Positions 1 through 8,229 of a DNA stretch of 64,000 bases are shown piece by piece. A model generated the notes under the pieces. That model did not search any database. It saw only the letters and a list, made by a program, of their open reading frames with translations, and was not told the origin of the DNA. The translations under genes and the position numbers were made by a program. The stretch covers positions 1,148,001 to 1,212,000 of the forward strand of contig NZ_KB899538.1 of the NCBI RefSeq assembly GCF_000378305.1. Reading direction: 5' to 3'. Position 1 is the first letter of the stretch, and the number at the start of each line of letters is the position of its first letter. This DNA is from Thioalkalivibrio sp. ALJ12. Lineage in GTDB: Bacteria > Pseudomonadota > Gammaproteobacteria > Ectothiorhodospirales > Ectothiorhodospiraceae.

Positions 1-250
1 GCGGCGGGCGGTTGCGCATATCGGCTACGCCCAGGTTCACGTTGGGCTCGCGGAAATAGATCGGCTTGAGCTGCGCATGGCAGTCGGTGTAGTGCAGCAG
101 ATGCACATTGCCGAAGCGATCCAGCATGTCGTACGGGTCTCCCGAGGTGCCGTACTTGCCATTGGTGGCCTTGGCGCAGCCCGCCAGGGGGAAGCCGGCC
201 ACGCTGGCGGCGGCCAGCAGCTGCATGAATTCGCGGCGTGAGATATGCAT
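1..250 (-). CDS. soxB: SoxB, thiosulfohydrolase (5' part only; runs off the window)
   Basis: SoxB is the periplasmic dimanganese enzyme that hydrolyses sulfate from cysteine-S-sulfonate on SoxYZ during thiosulfate oxidation. Only the first 83 residues are present; the gene continues beyond base 1. The protein starts at ATG 250 with a twin-arginine signal (SRREFMQ, residues 4-10), then a short hydrophobic Ala/Gly stretch and a Cys. It is followed by LLHYTDCHAQLKPIYFREP, which carries the metal-binding DCH of the 5'-nucleotidase-like fold typical of SoxB. A purine-rich AGAGGT lies about 10 bases upstream of the ATG. The family call is confident; completeness of the sox locus cannot be judged. 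Confidence 0.9.
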   Translation of the reverse strand, partial: MHISRREFMQLLAAASVAGFPLAGCAKATNGKYGTSGDPYDMLDRFGNVHLLHYTDCHAQLKPIYFREPNVNLGVADMRNRPP

Positions 251-503
251 GAGGGTCCTACCTCTCTCTACAGTAGTTTATTGTGATTTTTGGGTTTCTC
301 GAAGCAGCAATCTAGACGCTATTTCTTTGTGGAACATTCCCTGGGTATGGAGCTTCCTTGCCGACCGGCGCGACGCCCGGCTGGTATGAAGCCGTAGTCA
401 GCCCGCAGCGCCTCAAGAACCGGATCCCCCGGTTTCTGGCCGTGACGGATGCTGATGTCTGCCCTTGACCGAGCCCCGAATCTTCGTGGGGGGCGGCGTC
501 ACC
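251..503. other. Intergenic region upstream of soxB
   Basis: This 253-base stretch separates the M48 protease gene from soxB; both are on the minus strand. The roughly 75 bases next to soxB are clearly AT-rich compared with the rest of the window, which fits a promoter region. I could not place a convincing -35/-10 pair with normal spacing. No coding frame looks real. Confidence 0.4.
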
Positions 504-1946
504 CTAGCGGCGCTGTTCGCGCGCCTGCCGCGCGGTTTCCTTGGCCGTGTCGCGCTTGTCCTCGATCCGCTGGATATCGCGCTCGCTGGCATCGCGTGCT
601 TCGATGGCGGCCTCGAACTGGCGTACTGACTCTTCGTATTGCGCGCGGTGGAAGAAATATTCCGCCATGGCCTCGCGGCTGACCGCAATATAGCCGGCCC
701 CATCCGCGATGTCTGCCTTCAGTCGCAGCAACTCGGGGTTGGGCGCGCGTTCATTGCGGATCATCTCGTTGACGATGCGGATGGCGCGGTCGGGGTTGTC
801 GAGATCTCGGTGCACGCGGGCCAGCACTTCGCGGATGACCGGGTGCCCGGGGTAGACCGCGTCCAGGTCATTCAGGATCTCGAGCGCCGCTTCGTGGTTG
901 CCGCGTTCGCGCTCCAGTGCGACGCGCGCCAGCTCCAGCGTCATCCCGGGGGCCTCCTCGACCGGGATTTCCTCCAGCCGTTCGGCGGCGCGGTCCAGTT
1001 CGCCGCGCTCCAGGTGAGCCACCATTGCGCCGTAGATCTGGTGCGGGGCCGGGTCCGAGGCCCCGCGATGGATCTCGATCGCACGGCGCGGGTCCTTCAG
1101 GGCCCGGGTGCGGGCCTGCATCCACTGGAACTCGGGGCCGCGGTTGCGCGTATCGACCGCCGGCAGGCCGGCCGCGCGATTGCGGGCGTCGGTGATGCGG
1201 TCGAGCGTGACCGGGTGGGTGCGCAGGTACTCGGGCACCGCGTCGCCAACGCCGCGCGAGAGTTCCTGTAGACGCTCGAAGAAATCCGCCATCGCGTTCG
1301 GGTCGAAGTCGGCGCTGGCCAGTATGCGCATGCCGGCGCGGTCGGCCTCGGCCTCGTTGGCGCGGGTGAAGTTGATCTGTTGCTGGATACCGCCCGCGAC
1401 ACCGCCGGTGATGATGGCCGAGCCCAGGGTGGGATCCGCCATCGATGCCAGGACCCCGGCGAGGATGGCCAGGCCGGTGGTGAAGTTGACCTCGCGCCCG
1501 CGCGCGAACATTCGGGCCAGGTGGCGTTGGGTGACGTGTGCAATTTCGTGGGCCATGACGGCGGCCAGTTCGGCCTCGTCGCGCACCTCGAGCATCAGTC
1601 CGGAGTGCACCCCGATGATTCCGCCGGGCATCGCAAAGGCGTTGACCTGACCGTTGTCGATCGTCAGGAAGTAGAACGGGCCATCTGCGTCAGGGGCATT
1701 GGCGAGCAGCTGCCGGCCAAGGGAGTCGACGTAGAAGGAAACTTCCGGATCGGTCACCAGTGGCAGGGACCGTCGGATCTCTCGAAGCAGTGAGCGGCCG
1801 AGCTCGCGCTCTTCCGCGGGGGTCAGTACGCCACCGGAGGCCTCGCCCAGATCGGGCAGGGCGGTCCCGGAGGCCGAAACCGTTGGAGCCCCCAGCGTGA
1901 GTACCAGGAGCAGGGTCGAAAGTAGCGTGAGAAGCCGTGTCTTCAT
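504..1946 (-). CDS. bepA: Periplasmic M48-family metalloprotease with TPR region (BepA/YfgC-like)
   Basis: This is a 480-residue exported zinc protease and chaperone that probably works on outer-membrane protein assembly, as BepA does. It has an N-terminal signal sequence (MKTRLLTLLSTLLLVLTLG...), the M48 zinc motif HEIAH with a downstream EAEADR glutamate region, and a C-terminal TPR-like helical part rich in Glu, Ala and Arg. The reading frame is open 35 codons further upstream, but that stretch has no signal character, so I start at ATG 1946, immediately before the signal peptide. A strong hairpin ends only five bases before this ATG and no clear ribosome site is visible. BepA is the best family name; another M48/TPR protease of the LoiP group is less likely. 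Confidence 0.85.
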   Translation of the reverse strand: MKTRLLTLLSTLLLVLTLGAPTVSASGTALPDLGEASGGVLTPAEERELGRSLLREIRRSLPLVTDPEVSFYVDSLGRQLLANAPDADGPFYFLTIDNGQVNAFAMPGGIIGVHSGLMLEVRDEAELAAVMAHEIAHVTQRHLARMFARGREVNFTTGLAILAGVLASMADPTLGSAIITGGVAGGIQQQINFTRANEAEADRAGMRILASADFDPNAMADFFERLQELSRGVGDAVPEYLRTHPVTLDRITDARNRAAGLPAVDTRNRGPEFQWMQARTRALKDPRRAIEIHRGASDPAPHQIYGAMVAHLERGELDRAAERLEEIPVEEAPGMTLELARVALERERGNHEAALEILNDLDAVYPGHPVIREVLARVHRDLDNPDRAIRIVNEMIRNERAPNPELLRLKADIADGAGYIAVSREAMAEYFFHRAQYEESVRQFEAAIEARDASERDIQRIEDKRDTAKETARQAREQRR

Positions 1947-1950
1947 ACGA

Positions 1951-1979
1951 CGGAGGCCGGCCGTTGGGGCCGGCCTCCG
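1951..1979 (-). terminator. GC-rich hairpin between the small gene and the protease gene
   Basis: A perfect 12-bp stem (1951-1962 with 1968-1979) closes a five-base loop. It follows the 103-residue gene on the minus strand and abuts the start of the protease gene. There is no T-run, so it may be a weak terminator, an mRNA-stabilising hairpin or a block to translation start. Confidence 0.45.
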
Positions 1980-2004
1980 AAGGGTCTTGGCATCGCGGGC
2001 TCGG

Positions 2005-2316
2005 TTACTTGCCGAGGCCCGGAGCCGAAGAGTAGGTGCGCATGCTGTCACGGGTTTCCCAGAGCTTCGGCTTGAGCATCGCTTCCGGAATCATGAACTT
2101 CTTGCGGTCCAGCACCTTGTGGGTGCGCACGATCTTGACCACGTCGTCGTACTTCAGCTTGAACAGGAGACCCACGTCACCGCCGGAGGTGCGGCGCACG
2201 ATCATGTATTCGTCTTCCATGCTGTGCACGTAGATGTTGGCCGGGCGCAGCTTGCCGTTTTCGTCCTTCATGGTCACGGCGTAGTGGCCGTTGACCTGGA
2301 ATTCGCTCTTGTCCAC
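2005..2316 (-). CDS. Small cytoplasmic protein of unknown function (103 aa)
   Basis: I do not recognise this protein. It has 103 residues, no signal peptide, no membrane segment and no cysteine. It is mixed charged and beta-rich in composition (for example HYAVTMKDENGKLRPANIYV and DVGLLFKLKYDDVVKIVRTH). The frame has the codon bias of its neighbours and a GGAGGA-type ribosome site just before the ATG, which supports a real gene. It is divergent from the rhodanese-tusA-sHdr locus and upstream of the protease gene on the same strand, separated from the latter by a strong hairpin. No function can be given. Confidence 0.7.
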   Translation of the reverse strand: MDKSEFQVNGHYAVTMKDENGKLRPANIYVHSMEDEYMIVRRTSGGDVGLLFKLKYDDVVKIVRTHKVLDRKKFMIPEAMLKPKLWETRDSMRTYSSAPGLGK

Positions 2317-2468
2317 CGCAAAGTCCTCCGCGAATGAATCAGGGGGTTGATCGTCTGGACGAGCCCGCCCGAGAGTCGGGTGCGTCCATCAGTCTTTCCT
2401 TCAACTCGGAACGATAGCACGACTTCTGTGCGCGAGAGAACAAACCACCTGCCGACCGTCGGACAAGT

Positions 2469-2496
2469 TTGCATTTGTGGTCCGTTTCGCTATTCT
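2469..2496 (+). promoter_or_regulatory. Candidate sigma70 promoter for the rhodanese gene
   Basis: TTGCAT (2469-2474) and TATTCT (2491-2496) are separated by 16 bases and lie about 90 bases upstream of the rhodanese start, in the divergent intergenic region 2317-2584. Both hexamers are reasonable matches in otherwise GC-rich DNA. This is inferred from sequence only. Confidence 0.4.
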
Positions 2497-2584
2497 CCGC
2501 GCCCATCCTTCGTGACCGGTGCCATCTGTCGAGGCCCGCGAGCGAGGCAGGCAGATGCGGTTCAGCACACTTGGAGTGGGACGC

Positions 2585-2914
2585 ATGTACGGATTCTCGG
2601 AGATTACGGCCGACGACCTCGAGCAGTGGCGAACGGAAGGCAAGTCCTTTCGGCTCGTCGATGTACGCTCCCCTGGCGAGACGTCCCGCGGCGTGATTCC
2701 TGGCGCCGAGCTGGTGCCGCTGACGGTTCTGCCATTGCGCAAGGACGAGTTTCTGGGAGGCGACACGCCGCTGGTCCTGTACTGCCAGAGTGGCGCTCGT
2801 TCCGCCCAGGCTTGCGCGTTTCTTGCGCAGCAAGGGCTGGAGACCGCAAACAGCCTGCGCGGCGGTATCGTGGCGTGGGCTCAGGCCGGCAAGTCGGTCG
2901 TCACCCCGGATTAG
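2585..2914 (+). CDS. rhd: Rhodanese-like sulfurtransferase of the sHdr locus
   Basis: This is a 109-residue single-domain rhodanese that carries sulfane sulfur as a cysteine persulfide and is expected to hand it to TusA. The domain spans nearly the whole protein: the N-terminal DVRSPGE and the active-site loop CQSGARS, in which Cys is the persulfide carrier and the Arg closes the loop, are both intact. I start at ATG 2585 (MYGFSEI), which has a GGAG site upstream; the open frame extends 22 codons further up without family similarity. It lies upstream of tusA, as in many sHdr loci, but a separate promoter seems to sit between the two genes. Confidence 0.9.
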   Translation: MYGFSEITADDLEQWRTEGKSFRLVDVRSPGETSRGVIPGAELVPLTVLPLRKDEFLGGDTPLVLYCQSGARSAQACAFLAQQGLETANSLRGGIVAWAQAGKSVVTPD

Positions 2915-2921
2915 AATTCGG

Positions 2922-2950
2922 TTGTATTCCGATCCCGTTTCCCCTATAAG
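2922..2950 (+). promoter_or_regulatory. Candidate sigma70 promoter for tusA and the sHdr operon
   Basis: TTGTAT (2922-2927) and TATAAG (2945-2950) have the ideal 17-base spacing and lie about 105 bases before tusA. This is one of the best-looking promoters in the window. It would allow tusA and the sHdr genes to be expressed independently of the rhodanese gene. Confidence 0.5.
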
Positions 2951-3054
2951 GGTGAATTCGGCTGGCAAGGGTTCGATCGTCGTGGTCCCCGAACCGCCAC
3001 GATTGGTACCTCAGCACCCAACTGATTTTGGTAACGCACTAAAGGAGACACACC

Positions 3055-3285
3055 ATGGCCAACTTTGACCAAGAACTCGACGCTTCCGGCCTGAACTGCC
3101 CGCTGCCCATCCTGCGCGCCAAGAAGGCCCTGGCGGCCATGGAATCCGGTCAGGTTCTGCACATCATCGCCACCGATCCGGGTGCCGTGAAGGACTTCCA
3201 GGCCTTCGCCAAGCAGACCGGCAACGAGCTGATGGAACACAAGGAAGAAGGTGGCAAGTTCTACTTCCTCGTGAAGAAGTCCTAA
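3055..3285 (+). CDS. tusA: TusA sulfur-carrier protein
   Basis: TusA is a 76-residue cytoplasmic sulfur carrier with a two-layer alpha/beta fold. The conserved CPLPILRAKKAL motif is present; its Cys (residue 15) binds sulfur as a persulfide. In sulfur oxidisers TusA accepts sulfur from rhodanese and exchanges it with DsrE-type proteins before it reaches the sHdr complex. The start is firm: AAAGGAGA lies just upstream of ATG 3055 and the length matches the family. A hairpin separates it from shdrC1, so it may be transcribed in excess over the enzyme genes. Confidence 0.95.
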   Translation: MANFDQELDASGLNCPLPILRAKKALAAMESGQVLHIIATDPGAVKDFQAFAKQTGNELMEHKEEGGKFYFLVKKS

Positions 3286-3306
3286 GGCGTCTCTAAGTGC
3301 CTGAAA

Positions 3307-3339
3307 CGGGGCGGCGATCCGCAAGGATCGACCGCCCCG
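3307..3339 (+). terminator. Stable hairpin between tusA and shdrC1
   Basis: The stem pairs 3307-3314 with 3332-3339 and 3315-3320 with 3325-3330, with one bulged A and a GCAA tetraloop of the GNRA type. No T-run follows. It may therefore be a leaky terminator or a 3' stabiliser for the short rhd-tusA message, rather than a full stop before shdrC1. Confidence 0.5.
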
Positions 3340-3455
3340 ATTCCTGAAAAACGACGGTTGCCATGCGGTAACTGGATAGGTGCCTGGACGAGGTCTAGGC
3401 TGGCTGAGCAAGGTTCTCAAAGAAACCTGCCTCGCCAACAGCGAAGAGGTGACAT

Positions 3456-4148
3456 ATGGCGACATACGCTGAGATGCAGCAAATCTTCGACGACATCCGC
3501 GGAGATTTTCGCTACGACCACGAACTCAACGGCTGTCTGAACTGCGGCATCTGCACGGCGACGTGCCCCTCTGCTCAGTTCTATGACTACTCCCCGCGCG
3601 AGATCGTCCAGCTGCTGTGGACCGAAAACGTCGAGCAGATCTACGACGCGATGCAGGAAAAGATCTGGGCCTGCGCTCAGTGCATGACCTGCGCCGCTCG
3701 CTGTCCGTTCAAGAATTCCCCTGGTGGCCTGGTCGCGATCATGCGCGAAGTGGCCATCAAGCACGAAATGCAATCCGCGAAGGACGTGCTCCGCCCGTTC
3801 GGTCGCGTGATGCTGAAGCTGATCACCACGGGTAACCAGCTGTCGCCCGACATGATCCAGCCCGACCACTTCCCCGACTGGGGCCCCAATATCCAGAAGG
3901 TGGAAGGTGACCTGCGCATCCTGCGCAAGGCGATTCCGGTGAAGACGCTGCAGACGGTCGAGACCGCCTGGGAAGTGTCCCTGAAGACTTCGGTCGAGAT
4001 GTACACCATCTGGGAAATGACCGGGGTGCTGAAGTCCCTCGAGCTGATGGACGAGAACCTCTTCGACGTGATCGAAGACTTCATCGACGAGAAGCGCGAG
4101 GACTACGAAGACTGGCTCGAGGAGCAGGAAGAGGAAGACGACGAATAA
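3456..4148 (+). CDS. shdrC1: sHdrC1, iron-sulfur subunit of the sulfur-oxidising Hdr-like complex
   Basis: This is a 230-residue electron-transfer subunit with two [4Fe-4S] clusters. The two ferredoxin motifs are CLNCGICTATCP (about residues 27-38) and CAQCMTCAARCP (about residues 72-83). It should pass electrons between sHdrA and the CCG-domain protein sHdrB1. The C-terminus is very acidic, ending in a run of Glu and Asp, which suits a salt-adapted cytoplasm. ATG 3456 has a strong GAGGTGA ribosome site. It starts the canonical order C1-B1-A-H-C2-B2. Confidence 0.93.
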   Translation: MATYAEMQQIFDDIRGDFRYDHELNGCLNCGICTATCPSAQFYDYSPREIVQLLWTENVEQIYDAMQEKIWACAQCMTCAARCPFKNSPGGLVAIMREVAIKHEMQSAKDVLRPFGRVMLKLITTGNQLSPDMIQPDHFPDWGPNIQKVEGDLRILRKAIPVKTLQTVETAWEVSLKTSVEMYTIWEMTGVLKSLELMDENLFDVIEDFIDEKREDYEDWLEEQEEEDDE

Positions 4149-4193
4149 GTCGTCCCGTTTCCGACTCCACTCCAGGACATCAGGAGAAGCGTT

Positions 4194-5600
4194 ATGAGTG
4201 AACAGACCCCAGGCAATCACAACCAGAACGGCGAAGGTGCCGGTGCTGGCACCATGAAGCCCGGCTTCCACAATACCGACGGTCAGGGTATCGCCGGTCA
4301 CGGTTCCTTCTTCCAGGCGACCGACCTGTCCAAAGAAGACGCCATCAAGGCGACCGACTGGGTGCGCAAGCACGTTGACCGCCGTACGGTCGACCTCGGT
4401 GACCGCATGGATGACGTCCGCGAGCACATGTACGAGCTCGAAAAAGACGGCCAGATCATCATCCACCGCATCGAGGACCAACACGAGCCGATCTCGGTGA
4501 ACACCCTGTTCGGCTGGGAGAAGAAGGTCCCGACCAAGCAGCTCTGGCACCACAAGTCCTGTGGCCAGTGCGGGAACATCCCGGGCTACCCGACCTCGCT
4601 GCTGTGGTTCATGAACAAGTTCGGCTTCGAGCCGGGCAAGGACTACCTCGACGAGACTGACCAGACCTCCTGCACCGCGTGGAACTACCACGGCTCCGGT
4701 ATCGGGAACGTCGAATCGCTGGCCGCGGTGTTCCTGCGTAACTTCCACCAGTCTTATGTATCCGGCAAGCAGCACGGCCACGAGCTGGGCCACTTCTTCC
4801 CGCTCGTCCACTGTGGCACCTCCTTCGGTAACTACAAGGAGATCCGCAAGTATCTGGTCGAGTCTGCCGAGCTGCGCGAGAAGGTCACCAAGATCCTTGG
4901 GAAGCTGGGTCGCCTGGTCGACGGCAAGCTGGTCATCCCGGAAGAGATCATCCACTACTCCGAGTGGGTGCACGTGATGCGTAACCGTATCGCCTCCGAG
5001 CTCCAGACCATCGACGTTTCGAATATCCGCACCACGTCCCACGTGGCTTGCCATTACTACAAGATGGTCCACGAAGACGCGGTCTACGACCCGTCCGTGC
5101 TGGGGGGCAACCGTACCGCGATCATCACCTCCACGGCGCAGGCCCTGGGTGCGCAGGTGATCGACTACTCCACCTGGTACGACTGCTGCGGCTTCGGCTT
5201 CCGCCACATCATCTCCGAGCGCGAGTTCACCCGCTCGTTCACGATGGATCGCAAGATCCGCGTGGCCCGCGAGGAAGCCAATGCCGACGTGATGCTGGCC
5301 AACGACACCGGTTGCGTCACGACCATGGACAAGAACCAGTGGATCGGCAAGGCCCACAACCAGAACTTCCAGATTCCGATCATGGCGGAAGTCCAGTTCG
5401 CAGCCCTGGCCTGCGGCGCGGATCCGTTCAAGATCGTCCAGCTGCAGTGGCACGCATCGCCCTGCGAAGACCTGGTCGAGAAGATGGGGATCTCCTGGGA
5501 CGAGGCCAAGAAGACCTTCCAGGAATACCTGAAGGAAGTCGAGGCCGGCAATATCGAATACCTCTACAATCCTGAGCTCGCTTACGGGGGCAAAGTCTGA
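4194..5600 (+). CDS. shdrB1: sHdrB1, CCG-domain subunit of the sulfur-oxidising Hdr-like complex
   Basis: This 468-residue protein is related to HdrB of methanogen heterodisulfide reductase, which holds non-cubane [4Fe-4S] clusters in CCG domains. Visible Cys motifs are SCGQCG (near residue 122), SHVACHYYK (near 284), YDCCGFGFRH (near 328) and TGC (near 372). The last two are one CCG domain with a modified tail, in which the usual CxxC is reduced to one Cys; the N-terminal domain is degenerate. The first 40 or so residues are polar and low-complexity. A GGAGAAG site precedes ATG 4194. Its stop overlaps the start of shdrA by one base, so the two are translationally coupled. Confidence 0.92.
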   Translation: MSEQTPGNHNQNGEGAGAGTMKPGFHNTDGQGIAGHGSFFQATDLSKEDAIKATDWVRKHVDRRTVDLGDRMDDVREHMYELEKDGQIIIHRIEDQHEPISVNTLFGWEKKVPTKQLWHHKSCGQCGNIPGYPTSLLWFMNKFGFEPGKDYLDETDQTSCTAWNYHGSGIGNVESLAAVFLRNFHQSYVSGKQHGHELGHFFPLVHCGTSFGNYKEIRKYLVESAELREKVTKILGKLGRLVDGKLVIPEEIIHYSEWVHVMRNRIASELQTIDVSNIRTTSHVACHYYKMVHEDAVYDPSVLGGNRTAIITSTAQALGAQVIDYSTWYDCCGFGFRHIISEREFTRSFTMDRKIRVAREEANADVMLANDTGCVTTMDKNQWIGKAHNQNFQIPIMAEVQFAALACGADPFKIVQLQWHASPCEDLVEKMGISWDEAKKTFQEYLKEVEAGNIEYLYNPELAYGGKV

Positions 5601-6652
5601 TGCAGCAAGATACTGTTCTAGTAGTGGGTGGTGGCCCGGCTGGGCTGGCCGCCGCCGCCAATGTCACCTCGGCCGGCTTCAAGGCCGTGATGGTCGAGAA
5701 GGAAGACGTCCTGGGTGGTGCCCCGATTCTGTCGGGTTACGCCAAGCTGGTCCCCTCTGGCGAGTGGGCCAAGGACGCCATTGGCCGCATGGTCAAGCGC
5801 GTGGAAGACGATTCCAACTCGACCGTGCACAAGGGTGCCAAGGTCGAGAAGCTGGAAGGCGAGGCCGGTAACTTCACCGCCACGCTGACCAACGGCGAAT
5901 CGGTCCAGGCCGGTGCCGTCGTGCTGGCCACGGGCTTTACCCATTTCGATTCCATCAACAAGCCGGAGTGGGGCTTTGGCACGTACGAAGACGTGCTGAC
6001 CACCACCCAGATGGAACAGATGGTCGCCTCCGGCAAGATCGCCTGCCCGTCCGACGGCCGTGTGCCGGAGCGGGTCTGCATCCTGCTCTGCGTGGGCTCG
6101 CGTGATCGCCAGATCGGTCGTGAGTGGTGCTCCAAGATCTGCTGCACCGTCTCCGCCAACCTGGCCATGGAGATCAAGGAACTGTCGCCGGAAACGGACG
6201 TGTTCATCTACTACATGGACATCCGCACCTTCGGCCTGTACGAAGACAAGTTCTACTGGAAATCCCAGGAAGAGTTCAAAACCAAGTTCGTCAAGGCCCG
6301 TATCGCGGAAGTGACGGCCTCTGGCGACGGCCGGCTGCTGGTCAAGGGCGAGGACACCCTGGTCAAGCGTCCGATCGTGATCCCGTTCGACATCGTCGTG
6401 CACGCCATTGGCATGGATCCGAACGCCGACAACCCGGAAATCTCCCAGGTCTTCGGTGTCGGTCTCGAGAAGCACGGCTTTATCGAGAAGGCCGAGCAGT
6501 ACACCAACACCTGTGGCACCACCCGCAAGGGCGTTTACTCCTGCGGTGCGGCCTATGGCCCCGAGACGATCGATGATTCGATCGCGCAGGGTGCTGCTGC
6601 TGGTGGCCGCGCGGTTGCGGACCTGCATGCGCTGGTTTCGAAAGCCGGCTGA
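5600..6652 (+). CDS. shdrA: sHdrA, FAD and iron-sulfur subunit
   Basis: This is a 350-residue flavoprotein, the core of the sHdr complex. The N-terminal Rossmann FAD motif is GGGPAGLAAAANV (from about residue 9). The middle carries CVGSRD...WCSKICC, the cysteine pattern that holds a [4Fe-4S] cluster next to the flavin in HdrA. The C-terminal CGAAYGPETIDDSIAQG closes the FAD domain. It is much shorter than methanogen HdrA because it lacks the extra ferredoxin domains, which is normal for sHdrA. It is coupled to shdrB1 (TGATG overlap) and overlaps shdrH by 26 bases. Confidence 0.93.
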   Translation: MQQDTVLVVGGGPAGLAAAANVTSAGFKAVMVEKEDVLGGAPILSGYAKLVPSGEWAKDAIGRMVKRVEDDSNSTVHKGAKVEKLEGEAGNFTATLTNGESVQAGAVVLATGFTHFDSINKPEWGFGTYEDVLTTTQMEQMVASGKIACPSDGRVPERVCILLCVGSRDRQIGREWCSKICCTVSANLAMEIKELSPETDVFIYYMDIRTFGLYEDKFYWKSQEEFKTKFVKARIAEVTASGDGRLLVKGEDTLVKRPIVIPFDIVVHAIGMDPNADNPEISQVFGVGLEKHGFIEKAEQYTNTCGTTRKGVYSCGAAYGPETIDDSIAQGAAAGGRAVADLHALVSKAG

Positions 6653-7463
6653 GGTCGTCAGCGACGCAGCGGCTTCGGGGCTGGCCCCGGAGCCGCTGGA
6701 GGTCAGCTTCGACAAGGATATCCTTGCGACGAAGCTGAACAGTCTGAACGAGGCCATCGCCGAGGCGGGTGGTGTCGACGGGCTGGGGACTTTCATCGAG
6801 GCCCTGCGGTCGAAACACGAAGTGTTTGCCGCGATTGTCGCGAAAGGGGACGAGATCGATGCCGAGGATGTTCGCACCCTCGGCGGTCTGGTTTTCTCGG
6901 TTCGGCGCAAGCTTGGCTCGTTGATGGCCGAGCGTCAGGGCGCCCTGGTGGACGGTGTGCGCACTCTGGTTCGCCCGGATGTTGGGGTGAACGAGCGGCT
7001 CGCGAACTTTGCGGATCTTGCGGCTGACGACAAGAAGCTTCGGCGCGCGATCTGGGATTTTGGCGCCGAGATCCTGCACTTCGCGGATCCGGACGCGGTG
7101 CCTCTGGCCTGCCGTTGGGTGTGGGATACGTCGACCACGACGGGCGCGTTGCGCGAGTTCATCCGCGGCAATGACACGCTCCGGTCGATCCCTATTGGGG
7201 ATACGGTCGGTTCGATCGAGGGGGCGCGGCGCTGGTTTTTCGATGCGCTGGCCGAGGAAGGCTTTTATCGAGACCTGCCGTTTGTGACGGACCTGGTCTG
7301 GGTGCAAGCCTATTCCGACTATGCCCGAGCGCTTTCGATGAGTCTGGGGATGATCGACAACCAGTTCGGCGCCAAGCAGGATCCGCTGGAACTGGCGGTG
7401 AAGATGCTGGGGATCGACTCCCCGGAAGGTCGCCTGAAAGGAACCGATGCGTCGCTGCATTAA
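6627..7463 (+). CDS. shdrH: sHdrH, conserved protein of the sHdr operon, function unknown
   Basis: This 278-residue protein occupies the position between shdrA and shdrC2 that is occupied by a conserved uncharacterised protein in sHdr operons. It has no cofactor motif, no cysteine cluster and no signal or membrane segment. It looks mostly helical and acidic (for example DKDILATKLNSLNEAIAEAGG and DPLELAVKMLGIDSPEGR). I start at ATG 6627, inside the end of shdrA; the open frame runs further upstream but only as a shadow of shdrA. The overlap suggests coupled translation with sHdrA. Its role in sulfur oxidation is not known to me. Confidence 0.8.
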   Translation: MRWFRKPAEVVSDAAASGLAPEPLEVSFDKDILATKLNSLNEAIAEAGGVDGLGTFIEALRSKHEVFAAIVAKGDEIDAEDVRTLGGLVFSVRRKLGSLMAERQGALVDGVRTLVRPDVGVNERLANFADLAADDKKLRRAIWDFGAEILHFADPDAVPLACRWVWDTSTTTGALREFIRGNDTLRSIPIGDTVGSIEGARRWFFDALAEEGFYRDLPFVTDLVWVQAYSDYARALSMSLGMIDNQFGAKQDPLELAVKMLGIDSPEGRLKGTDASLH

Positions 7464-7512
7464 ATAACGGAACGAACTTGAGCCTGGCTACACAGGTTTT
7501 CGGAGAGACGTC

Positions 7513-8229
7513 ATGGCAATACATGAAAAGGCACTAATCGAGGACGAGCGCCTCCAGCAACACGACGAGCTGGTGGTCGACGGCGTGGACGTGTCCGGAC
7601 ACTGGAACACGATGATCGCCCCGCGCACTGTTCGCGATTACGACGACGATTTCGAGACGAAGATCCAGAGCTTTGCGGGTGGCGAGAACGTCCATCGTTG
7701 CTGGCAGTGCGGGTCCTGCACCAACTCGTGCACCATGTATGCGCAGAACGTGCAGTTCAATCCGCGTTATTGGATCTACCTCACCCGCCTGGGCATGAAG
7801 GAAGAGCTGGTCAAGGACAAGGACATCATCTGGCAGTGCGTCTCGTGCAACAAGTGCACGAACATCTGCCCGAAGGACGTGAAGCCGGAAGGCGTGATGA
7901 AGGCTCTGGCGCACTGGATGGAAGAGGAAGGGATCACCGAAAAGGCTCCGTCCACGATCTTCGACGAAGAGTTTGCCGATCAGATCTACAAGACTGGCCG
8001 CATCGAAGACTCCAAGGTGATGCAGAATTTCTTCAAGAAGACCGGCCAGCCTCTGGTGCAGGAATGGATGAAGATCTTCATCTTCCGGATGATGAAGCAC
8101 CTGCCGGTGAAGCATCTGATGGCGATGGGCATCAACACCGTACATACGCCGCGCACCAAGTCCTGGGGCAAGACCGGGGACGTGCTGAAGAATTACGTGC
8201 GCGAACAGAAGGAGGCCGCTCATGGCTAA
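7513..8229 (+). CDS. shdrC2: sHdrC2, second iron-sulfur subunit
   Basis: This 238-residue ferredoxin-type subunit pairs with sHdrB2. Its two [4Fe-4S] motifs are CWQCGSCTNSC (about residues 62-72) and CVSCNKCTNICPK (about residues 108-120). The first lacks the final Pro of a classical motif, as is usual in HdrC. The start at ATG 7513 is supported by GGAGAG a few bases upstream. Its 3' end overlaps shdrB2 by eight bases, which indicates coupled translation and a stable C2-B2 module. Confidence 0.92.
   Translation: MAIHEKALIEDERLQQHDELVVDGVDVSGHWNTMIAPRTVRDYDDDFETKIQSFAGGENVHRCWQCGSCTNSCTMYAQNVQFNPRYWIYLTRLGMKEELVKDKDIIWQCVSCNKCTNICPKDVKPEGVMKALAHWMEEEGITEKAPSTIFDEEFADQIYKTGRIEDSKVMQNFFKKTGQPLVQEWMKIFIFRMMKHLPVKHLMAMGINTVHTPRTKSWGKTGDVLKNYVREQKEAAHG

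Noticed and set aside
3417-5453. A 678-codon open frame opposite shdrC1 and shdrB1
   Set aside because: It is a shadow of the two well-supported sHdr genes, with a Val/Asp/His/Leu-rich translation and no known motif.
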